Assembly (NCBI GenBank): GCA_017591395.1
Contig: WEDG01004885.1
Location: 1-64,000, forward strand
From: Schistocephalus solidus
Lineage: Eukaryota; Platyhelminthes; Cestoda; Diphyllobothriidea; Diphyllobothriidae
DNA: 64,000 nucleotides
Direction: 5' to 3'
Made by a program: the position numbers and the translations under genes. Within the stretch, counting starts at the first letter, position 1. Every line of letters begins with the position of its first letter. The notes beneath the pieces were generated by a model, which was not told where the DNA came from, did no database searches, and saw only the letters and a list, made by a program, of their open reading frames with translations. Below, piece after piece: positions 55,159-64,000 of this stretch.

Positions 55159-56076
55159 TTAAGTAGTCACATAGTCTTCATGGTACTGTAACATATGTAT
55201 GTCAAGCCGATGTTTGAATGTATACACAGACTGGGACATAAAAATCGCCTCAGCTAGGTTATTCCACGGTTCCACGACACGGTTGGTGAAAAAATACTTC
55301 CTCACATCCAATCTTACTTGGGGTTCACTTAGTTTGAATGGATGACCTCGGAGATTTTTCGTAGTGGCAAGTTGGAAAAAGTCATCACATAGGAGGGTGC
55401 AATCCATGCCACGCACGATACGGAAGGTTTGTATCAAGTCTCCGCGTAACTGCCTATAACTCAGAGGATAGAGCTTAAGGTTATTTAGACGAATCTCATA
55501 TGGCAGTTCAGCTTGACCTCTTACTAATTTTGTGGCTCGCCGCTGCACCCTTTCGAGCATGTTGTAGTCCTGTTGGGTCCACGGTCGCCAGGCTTGGATC
55601 GCATATTCAAGATGTGGCCTTACAAACGTACCAAAGACTTTAGAAAAGCAGTCTTCATTGAAAACATTAAATGCCCGCTTAATAGCGTACAGTATTGAAC
55701 TGGCGGATTTAGCTGCCTTGGAACATTGCGTAGAAGGCTTCAGGTTGTCTTTCATCCAAACTCCAAGTTCCTTCTGTGTGTGTGCTTCTCGGAGTGGCAA
55801 ACCGTTCAAAAAGTAGGGTCGCATATCAGTGACCTGATTTCGATTTTCAAGACGTAGCAGGGTGCATTTGTTTGAGTTGAAGGACAAGAGCCATTTGCGG
55901 GACCACTCGTCCAATCGACGAAGATTTTCTTGGAAATTGTCTGCATCAGCAGCATTGTGGATAACTTTCCAGATTTTTTTATATCGTGATCTATGGATTT
56001 TGTCCATTATTACTGCGAAGTAAGACAACACGTAAGACATTAGTGACCAGTGCGAAAGCCATGCTGTGCAGCACAT
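55159..56076 (-). pseudogene. CR1-like element C reverse transcriptase, C-terminal half
   Basis: 305 open codons: LSFNSNKCTLLRLENRNQV, LKPSTQCSKAAKSASSILY, FGTFVRPHLEYAIQAWRPW, LERVQRRATKLVRG and LNNLKLYPLSYRQLRGDLIQ (the classic thumb/C-terminus). Starts after the catalytic ADD block, which is lost upstream. The long open frame suggests a fairly young copy. Confidence 0.9.
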
Positions 56077-56938
56077 AATATGTTCATCCGCTCTAGGTAC
56101 GTCATTAAATAGCTCTTAATAAATTTTTCCATGACCTTGCACAAAATGTAGGTTAAACTAATATGACGGTAATTTTCCGACTCCAGCTTGGACCCTTTTG
56201 TGGATCGGGGAGATAAGCGCGGTTTTCAATTCCTGTATTAGTTTGTCCTCTTCCATGAACTTTTGAAATATCATCGAAACCAGCTCACAAAGTACATCGA
56301 CCGATCTTTGAAGGGCATGCGGATGAATTAAATCTGAACCCGATGACTTTGCAGGCTTCAGGCGAAGTAATTCTATCCTTACCAGTGTGGGCGAGAAGTA
56401 AAGATTATTTTATAGTGCAAACGTCTCCGAATGTTGTAGATGCCCCGAGTAGGGGAGTGGAGGAGGATTTGTTATATAAGTGAATACCGACTGAAAGAAC
56501 CTAAAGAGGACTGAGGCTTCGCTTGGTCATCCATTTCCAGTACTCCATTTTAGGACCACAGCGCTGGAATCGGGTCACAATTAATTGGTTATTGCGTATT
56601 TAACCATATAGGATCTTTGGATGCTCCAAAGAGGTCTATAGTAAGGTTAGCTCATAATTCCTTCGGAGTCGGTTTGCCTTACGCTTAAAGACACCCCGTT
56701 GTCATTTGTATTCTTGCAAGTGCTGGACACTCCCAGTTAGTCGAAAACGCTTCCACATCTTATTTCTTCTTTTAAATGAGATCTGAAGTTCACGCTTCAT
56801 CCACAACGGGCAAGTGTTTGTTTTCTTTCGTTTTAGGGGACAATTAAGATTAATAATTATGTAAACCAAAAAGCTTAACGTTCTCCAGCATTCGTCCACA
56901 GTTCCCCGTAATGTGGTTGTCCATGGTATTGCTGAGCT

Positions 56939-57817
56939 TTATGTACACTTGCTGGAAAAATCTCCCTTCCAGATGTTTGTTTCCAGTTGCTTAATTAAGT
57001 GAGGCGGTGAGAACAAGGAATACTCAAAGAGCAATATAATCTGGTCGCTTGCATCCATTGGCAGTAGATCTTGTAAACTCAGCAAGTTATTCTCGTCTCG
57101 TGTGAACACGAGTTCTAAAAAATTCCGAACGCTGCCCTTCCCTAACACGTGTCTCAAGTGGTACATTCTGGAAGAATAATTTTTTACCTGCCATCTCAAG
57201 TAAATGATGACCGAATGTATCCGTTGGACCTGAAACAGTCCAAGATTCCCAGATGATATTTGGAGCGTTAAAGTCGACAAAGATAAGGAAATCTTGGTTC
57301 AAGCAAGTCTTGGTCAGCTCCGTTAGGAGAATGACATCGCGTTAGACCTTCTGGTTTCGGGGACGGTATGCAACTGTGAATGCCAGTGGCCGGGTTTCTT
57401 AGTTGTTAGAGGAAAAGATAAAACTTCAACTTCTGCTGTCATGGAATGTTGCTCAAAAATCAAAGTTATATTAGAGCTAACATAAAAAGCGATTCCTCCT
57501 CCACGGCTTCTCCTGTCTCTTCTAAAGAGTTGATAACCACGGGTGGATAATTCATGTTCTCGAATATCTTCTGATAGCCATGGTTCTGTCAGGGCAAGTA
57601 TATCTGCTGCTTGTTCATGCGAAGCATTCACTTGCCCTAGATGGAAGGCTTTGTGCACAGTAACGTATTCTCTACCTTGAAGGATCACATTTGAATATGT
57701 TTGGAACAGATTCAGATCATGTTCTAGTCTTTCCTTTGCAATCGAAGAATTTGACACAGGAGCCCCTATAACGACGAAATTTCGTTTTCGGTCAAGATGC
57801 TTGTTTGGTAACTTCAT
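56939..57817 (-). pseudogene. CR1-like element C ORF1 start and endonuclease
   Basis: 57,817-57,640 reads RNFVVIGAPVSNSSIAKERL and VTVHKAFHLGQ, an ORF1-type segment, then passes directly to AADILALTEPWLSEDIREHE and FRRDRRSRGGGIAFYVSSN, so the ORF1 end and endonuclease start appear deleted. Further frames give FLIFVDFNAPNIIWES and LELVFTRDENNLLSLQDLLP. Frameshifted and dead. Confidence 0.82.
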
Positions 57818-57839
57818 AATCTTATTCGCTGACGGAGCT

Positions 57840-58125
57840 TTGACATCAGGAAGAATTATATTCTGATAGAATACACTATCTGCGTTAGTGTTGAAATTTT
57901 GTACGACGCATTGGCTTCAGTCTGGGAACCTTCACAATTGCCCTGTTGTAATATACTGTAAACAGAACGGACATGTTCGCTTCCATAAACTGACTTTTGA
58001 ATGACCTCCTTACCGAGTTTTACTTTTGGTAGAATGAACTGATGGCATCCCATTCCAGAGTTAATGGCGAGCCCTTCTTGTGGATTCTAAAAGGTTATTT
58101 CAAGTGAAAAGAACCTAACTGTCCC
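57840..58125. other. Unassigned gap between elements
   Basis: Only one 65-codon minus frame of no known similarity; possibly the 5' leader of element C. Confidence 0.4.
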
Positions 58126-58129
58126 GTTT

Positions 58130-58703
58130 CAAAAACCGAAAATTTGCCCGCTTAAAACAATCGTCCTAAATGCCAGGTCTCTGCTGAGTAAAATGCCTTT
58201 GATCCAGACTCTGGTTTTCATCCACCGCCCCGACATTGTAATAGTTACAGATACATAAACAACACCCTGTGTACCCGACTCCGAGCTCTTTATTCTATTC
58301 GATGCTAAGCTTACATTCGGAATGATCGACAAGAGGGCCATGGCGGAGGAAGCTATATCACTGTTAAGCAACCACATACATTTCTGCCGTTGGATTGTTG
58401 GCAATTTACCGCGGTAGAAGAGAGTTTTCGTATCCAAGTTGTTCTAAAAGATAACGAATCTTTACTCGTTGGTTGTGTCTATCATCCCCCCCCCCCAATG
58501 ACAGCGAGGCATTTCACGCCGCAGCTGACTTAAGTCTAACGTTCTGCTTGATTGCAGAAGACCTCAATATTCCTGAAGTTCATTGGTTTCCACCTTCCGG
58601 ACCTGCACAGATCAAAAGACTTACTCGAGGCCATAGCTATTGGCATGTGGGACCAGGGAGTTGATGTTCCCACCCGAGGATTAAACATAAATAAATAAAT
58701 AAA
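58130..58703 (+). mobile_element. Endonuclease-only fragment joined to an (ATAA)n 3' tail
   Basis: Plus translation gives LKTIVLNARSLLSKMPLIQT and FIHRPDIVIVTDT..TPCVPD, an APE endonuclease start, degrading by frameshifts to about 58,620. It runs without RT into GTTGATGTTCCCACCCGAGG, ATTAAAC and an ATAAATAAATAAAT tail (58,687-58,703). It looks like an internally deleted, non-autonomous derivative that was itself retroposed. Confidence 0.7.
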
Positions 58704-59739
58704 TTGTATATTTAAGGCCCAGAGAGCCCCGTCATTTCAAACATAGTATCGCGGTATATATAAATATGCAGTGGATAATTGCTGCACTATGTGAGCAGCC
58801 ATATTAACAGCAGCAATTAACAATATGGTGGGCATGTTGAATTAAGAACGATTTGCCATTTTTAAAACAATAGTCAACATTCTTTAACACAAACGGTGAA
58901 CTAGAAAAGAAGCAGTAAAAAATCTTACGGTTAAATCTGAGGTGGAGTTTGGCGAGCCGCCAATTTAAAAAAAAATTAGGAGAAAAATACTGTTTCACTA
59001 AAAAAATTAATAGCTAGATGCAATGGGATAGTATTGTGATGTTGCTGACAACGTATGAGGGTTCGGAACGCTCCTTGTAGTGTGAGCGATAATATAGCAG
59101 TCAGAGCTACTGTTTGTAACCACCAGTGGAGGTGAGAGAGGACGAACTCATCGTGGACACCAGGGTCAAAATGAAGAGGGGACAGTAGAGGTCATGAGAT
59201 CATCAGCGAGATGCGACCTTGCCGACTGCATAGTCCACCAATCAAAGAGGCAAAACCATCAGAACCCACCTTGACCATTAACTGAACCTGGAGACCATCG
59301 TCGGGGTTGCAAAATCGAGGAAATTATCAAGGTTGTCAAGAGTTGTCAAGCCGTTTGAAAGGGAGTGGCGAAAAAGTGAATGCGAAGATTGACTCTGCAG
59401 AGGATGATGGAAATATTTTTAGAGACCAATGTAATATCAAAGGAGCTGCCTCAAATACCAGGAGGACCCTTTTCAAAATCCAAAATTTGCGAGTTTCGGA
59501 AGGAAACAGACAATAAGAACTTTATATCTTCCGAAGTTAAATGTTTGCGTAACTTTGTTTTGAAAATAGCTATTGCAGACGACAACCTAATTTGCTGTGG
59601 AATATTATTCCAGATGAAAGCATATTTGGAGGCCAAAAAACTGAGAAAGATTAATTGTGGAGCAAAAGGGTGGTGAAATGATCATGGAGGAATTACGAGT
59701 GGCATAGGGACGATCTACCGGAGTGAGAGCGTTAATTCA

Positions 59740-61271
59740 TGGGAGATTTGGGCTAGAGTTAACGCGAAACAGGAAGCAGAGACCGGCTTCGAGTCTTCTA
59801 ACCCACAGAAGTTTAATGTTTGCTAACTGCCATCTATCCGTATAAGAGATACTGGATCCAGGAAGAGAAAATAGTCTTCGAGTAAAAACCCTCTTAACTT
59901 TTTCAATCTTACTGCGGTCAGAGGCGTTCATCAGTCCCAAATAGGGGACAGTAGTATTCTAGGATAGGAAGAACAAGCATGCGGTAAGGTGTAACTTTAT
60001 TTCCGGAAGGAAGAAATTATGCGATATAAAACCACATATCTGTGCAGCCTTTGCAGAAATTCGATCTGCATGACGCGATAACGCTAGCTTATTCGTGTAT
60101 CTTAGACCTAAGTATTTCATGGTTGATCGTTCTAAAAGTGAACTATTTTGAAATGCGAGGGGTAAAGGAAGCTTGGCGGGACCAAAACACATGAAACTAC
60201 TCTTGGAGGGAGAAAACTCCATCTGCCAAGTACAGTTTCCAACGTGAGAGCAGAAGTAGATCAGTGTTGATTTTATCAACGCAACTATTGGCAGTGTCTT
60301 TAAAAAAATGAATAAATGCACTTGAGATCGTCAGCATAAACGAAATTTTGTGAATTTGTGAGTAAAGTTGAAATTTCGTTTATGTACAGCATAAAGAGAA
60401 GGGGACCTAGAACCGTGCCTTGAAAAACGCCACTTGTGATCGGTTGAGGCATTGACAAGTAGGAACCAATGAAGTCAAGGAGAGGAGGCCGGATGCCGAG
60501 GGCTTCCAGTTTCACCAGAAGACGTCTGTGCCGTACCTTGTAAAAGGCTTTGCTCAGGTCAAAGTAGATCACAACCACTGACTGTTGCTCATTTTGAAGG
60601 GAAGTGACAAGGTTAAGAAAAGCTAAGTGACACACTTCGCATAATCTCCCAGGTAGAAAACAATATTGCGAGTCGCTTAAGAGCTTATTTTCTAGGCAAA
60701 ATTCGAGAATTTGATTAAAAATAAGTTTTTCAAGAAGTTTTGCTAGAACGGGGTTTTGTGAACGCGTCGATAATTATTTACGTCCAAACGAGATCCCGAC
60801 TAGAACACACGAAGAATAATAGTTGTCTTCCATGAGTCAGGAAAAAATCCGTTTTAAAAGATAAACTGAGAATACATGGCTAAGCAATCGGGGGAAGCTA
60901 GGCACTCTCTTAATAATTGAGTGTGGAATACCGTCAGTCCCCGAAGAGTGCGAGTTTTTTAGACGAATTAATTGTTTACGAATTAGTTCTAAGGATAAAT
61001 CAATGGTACTGATAACATTAAATGAGGATGCCTGAAACGTCGGAACTGGTTCAGATTCCATCGTAAGATGATTTGCAAAGAATGCACTAAACAATTCTGC
61101 CTTGTCAGAGTCTTCGAGAACGAAGTTCTTAGTTTCATTAAGCAATGGAGGTATTTCATAACCTCGTTTAGAGCAGGATCGACGGCGGGACAGTTGAGCA
61201 ACAGATTTTGCAGAGTTTGGCTCGCTGAGTGCGCAAGATTCCCTTTGTCTGTCCCGTGCAAGCCGAATCAT
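59740..61271 (-). pseudogene. J reverse transcriptase
   Basis: 61,271-60,837: NETKNFVLEDSDKAELFSAF and LKNSHSSGTDGIPHSIIKRV (block 1). 60,635-60,300: VVIYFDLSKAFYKVRHRRLL (catalytic Asp), TSGVFQGTVLGPLLFMLYIN and FVYADDLKC (YADD intact). 60,321-59,959: WQMEFSPSKSSFMCFGP. 59,940-59,737: IEKVKRVFTRRLFSLPGSSI. Broken by at least three frameshifts/stops. The remaining 3' UTR is at 58,712-59,730. Confidence 0.9.
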
Positions 61272-61277
61272 AGAGGC

Positions 61278-62220
61278 TTATTCAAAAATCTCTGCAATCC
61301 TTAGATGTACAGATAGCAAACTAGTATATTGATCTTTTAATTGCTTCCTCAATTTCTTTAGTCTTGGCAAAAGGAAGTGGGGTCGGCGGATTCCGAAGTG
61401 TAGGGCTTGAAAAATTTTGGTTGGCACAAATTCCAGGATGTTATCCGAAACGACTGACATGAAGTCACAAGGACTTGCTGCATCTTTCATGGAAGAGAGA
61501 TGCTGCCAATCCAATGAATCCAAAAAGTTATTAATTAAGCTCATATCTGCGAGGTCAAAAGCATGATAGGTACGAACGGCGCTAGATTTTTTCGATGAGA
61601 CAATTGGTAAGCAACAGTGAATTAATGTATGGTCACTTTGGAAGAGGCCCTGCTTAAAATCAACGAAGCGGGGAGCAATGTCATTTGTGAAAATCAGGTC
61701 TAAAATATGCTTGTCTCTCGTTGAAGAACAGACAAGCTGTGACCAATTAGAAAAATTTATAGTATATATGAAAGGCTTAAATCTAGGTGGACAAAAGTTT
61801 GAAATCCAGTCAAATTCAGGAAAATTAATATCCCTAGCGATTATTTTAATGTTAAAATTGGACTTCGAAACCAATTCAAAAATTTCAAAAAGTTTTGCAT
61901 CATCATCGGATGATGTATTAGGCGGGTAGTAAATAGATCAGAGAATAGCCTTTTGCCAAGGTGACAGGATAATGGATGCGAAGCAGTAATAACCAGAGAA
62001 TTACGGAACGTCTAGATCAAACGGGAAGTGCTTCAATGAAGCTTAAATATAGAGAAGACAACCACCACCACGCTTTCTAGTGCGGTCTTGAAGGTAGAGA
62101 TCGTACTGGTCTATGACAAGCAAAGAGTCGGAAATTGAGTGATGGGTCCAAGATTTAGTTACACATAAAACATCAGGCATTCACTCGAAAGCCATGGCTC
62201 TCAGTTGGGCCATCTTTTTT
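61278..62220 (-). pseudogene. J endonuclease
   Basis: The open frame 61,874-61,278 includes FNIKIIARDINFPEFDWISN (usual GDFN altered to RDIN), SSTRDKHILDLIFTND, LFQSDHTLIHCCLPIVSS (catalytic SDH intact) and the connector. The N-terminal part, in shifted frames up to about 62,220, shows MPDVLCVTKSWTH-like and RKRGGGCLLYI text with stops. Confidence 0.82.
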
Positions 62221-62289
62221 ATAACTGATCTAGGATTAAGTAATATGACATCTAGGGTAGTTCGAGTATCCAAACTAGGGTTATCGTTA

Positions 62290-63718
62290 TTAATTTAAAA
62301 AAATTTGGAGGTGGGTAATAAAGTTGGAAGTTATTGTGGCTTGGAGGGTAATTGCCAACTGCACCATAACGATTGGTATACGGAACGTCATTAACAAAAG
62401 GCTGAGAGGGATATATAAAAGGTGTAGGAATAAAACTTTCCGGTATCGAACCACCATAGGGGTTAAGACCAGGGTATGCCTGTTTGTAGTTAAAACGGAA
62501 TGACGGGAATTTAGATGGAAGATAGGGGCTGGTGGGAGAGGGCAAGCAGCTATAAGAATTAAGTGCTGGAAAGTTGGGTCTTGTATATCGGTTAACATAG
62601 TTTGCGTTATTCGCTTGTTGGAGAGGCTTGCATTGTTTGGAGAAGGCAGTATGCGATTAATTAAACCTTCGCTATCTTGCTTTTGGGTCTGGGTTAGATT
62701 TACGTCCTTCGAAAAACCTGCCTTAGGTGATATAATTGAGGGCATAAGATGACCCGTGGGGTAATGGGACGAACTAGCTTGTGGAGGGTTAAATAAGTTA
62801 AATTTAGATGATTGCTGATTTTGTATTTGAAGAACTTTATTTATGCGATGTGGTTCGGCAAATTTCTCGGATTGGCCTGGAGAATTGCGTTTAAGAGGCG
62901 AAGTTGGCAGTCTAAGTGCTTTAGACGGGTTAGACGGTATAAATGCTTTAGACGGGGTCGCAGACATTATAGGTGGACTGAAAGCACCGGAAATTGCAGT
63001 ATTCGGCAGCGGGGGAGATGAAGTAGAAGGTTGAGTGGAGGGACTGACCGAACTAGACATCTGAAGAGATGAATTAGCTGGTGCATTGACGTTAGTGGAA
63101 ATACGACCTGACTTATGAATATTAGGTTGAGAAATTGATGATAAGAAGGACCCATTTCTTCGCTCCATTGGTGTAAGATCTCGACAAAGGAAACATTTTT
63201 GTCATTTCCAAATAGCGAGAAGTGCGACCTCGTTGAGCAAATATTGAGTCCACTTCAACTGTTGAAAACAATTTAACTAGTATAGAAGGATTCTTGCTAC
63301 GCGAGGAGAGACGTTTTGCTTCCACTATTTCGTTGTTAAAACCATCCGAGCACAAAAAGTCCACAGCAACGTCAACTGGGCATCTGTGTATGGGAGCATC
63401 TTTTAGGAGAAAACTGTGATAACGTTTCTGTCTGTCAAAAGTTTCGCTGGCGACCAAGTGAACAAGTGAATCGAGACGCCTGCAATCCTGAGATGGAACA
63501 TCAGATATGTTACCATCGAACAGGTTGCCGAGTATAGACAAAATGGATCCAAACTTCATCATGAAGTCGTTGCAGTTCTGTAAAGCGGACAGATCTAGCT
63601 GTTTAGCTTTAACTATGGGTTGTACATTTGAGTCAATGTTGAAACTGCTAGGTGTATTCAAGTATCGTTTTGGTCCCGAGGCATGTAGTTTATGACGAAT
63701 TGAGCTTTTTGGTTTCAT
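62290..63718 (-). pseudogene. J ORF1-type protein
   Basis: 63,718-63,122 begins MKPKSSIRHKLHASGPKRYL and holds a compact region (CNDFMMKFGSILSILGNLF, HRCPVDVAVDFLCSDGFNNE). After a frameshift near 63,180 it continues at 63,168 as a Ser/Pro-rich tail (SVSPSTQPSTSSPPLPN, SPIIS.. type), and near 62,550 shifts again to a Tyr/Pro/Asn-rich end (YKQAYPGLNPYGGSIPES). No zinc knuckle or RRM is evident. Role inferred from position as the RNA-binding ORF1 of a non-LTR element; sequence not otherwise recognised. Confidence 0.65.
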
Positions 63719-63789
63719 ATTTCGTCGAAAATATGAGTAAAATTTAGGCAGGATACGCAGGGTAAAATAAATTTATGAAATTTCAACCT

Positions 63790-63795
<6 letters not shown>

Positions 63796-63862
<67 letters not shown>
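63796..63862. repeat. (TA)n microsatellite
   Basis: About 66 bp of alternating AT next to the 5' end of J, possibly the insertion target or a later expansion. Confidence 0.96.
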
Positions 63863-63866
<4 letters not shown>

Positions 63867-64000
63867 ACTTGATCTTATTTTTTGTAGAGGTTGTCAGCCA
63901 TTGTCAGTGTCACCTTTAGATCCACTTCGGAGTTCTGATCGTGCTATAATTCTTTCTACACAAAGAACTAGAGGCTACTAAAACGTCTTCCGAAAAGTAT
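63863..64000. other. Right edge, unassigned
   Basis: 138 bp with no recognisable feature. Confidence 0.5.

Larger units (their letters stand above)
55080..57830 (-). mobile_element. CR1-like non-LTR element C, minus
   Basis: Minus order: ORF1-like start (57,817-57,640), endonuclease parts (57,600-56,940), degenerate RT N-terminus (56,900-56,090; homologous to 51,166-51,815), RT C-terminal frame (56,076-55,159) and a short 3' UTR. Same clade as A; faces element B tail to tail at about 55,075. Confidence 0.85.
58710..63790 (-). mobile_element. Jockey-like non-LTR element 'J', nearly full length, minus
   Basis: Minus order: ORF1 (63,718-62,290), endonuclease (about 62,220-61,600), connector, RT (61,271-59,740), and 3' UTR to about 58,712. 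About 5 kb, the usual size of such elements. The 5' end lies next to the (TA)n at 63,796. Same family as 48,250-50,305: FSPSKSSFMCFGPAK and LERSTMKYLGLRYTNKLALS have clear counterparts. Several frameshifts. Confidence 0.88.

Overview
The window is eukaryotic and looks like flatworm DNA, most likely a diphyllobothriidean-type tapeworm. The organism is inferred, not proven. The grounds are two introns of only 32 and 33 bp in a conserved gene, a dense load of non-LTR retrotransposons of kinds common in flatworms, a Penelope-type GIY-YIG remnant, long (TA)n tracts, and a tRNA-type SINE that carries a hammerhead-ribozyme-like motif, which recalls the schistosome Sm-alpha SINE. There are no operons or bacterial signals.

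1-21,619 holds two head-to-tail copies of a roughly 10.4-11.2 kb unit. Each has the same contents in the same order: a minus-strand 3' half of an endonuclease/reverse transcriptase (ERT) element with zinc fingers, a (TA)n tract, a 100-bp-arm foldback, a head-to-head pair of SINE halves, about 5 kb without recognisable genes, a 737-bp hAT element, and spacer. Copy 1 has about 750 bp of extra local duplication. Many differences are one-base homopolymer changes, so an assembly or haplotype artefact is possible. 21,620-25,560 has two further ERT fragments, one on each strand.

26,045-47,504 (minus) is the only host gene I can name: a Suv4-20/KMT5-type histone H4K20 methyltransferase. Five compact exons at 46,152-47,504 encode the conserved N-terminal motif, SET domain and post-SET cysteines. 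Two long low-complexity exons, 42,631-43,431 and 26,045-27,960, join in matching phase across introns of 2.7 kb and 14.7 kb. The large intron is filled with a Penelope GIY-YIG remnant, three ERT copies, a cluster of SINEs with five hammerhead-like motifs, a 350-365-bp tandem satellite, (TA)n tracts and possible pogo-like ends.

48,250-63,790 is a nest of APE-type non-LTR elements: a Jockey-like family ('J') at 48,250-50,305 (+, truncated) and 58,710-63,790 (-, nearly full length with ORF1, endonuclease and RT), and CR1-like elements at 50,307-51,815 (-), 51,820-55,075 (+) and 55,080-57,830 (-), plus an endonuclease-only fragment at 58,130-58,703. All autonomous elements carry stops or frameshifts, so none appears active. 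The most notable signals are the SINE-hammerhead combination and the Suv4-20 gene broken up by repeats.
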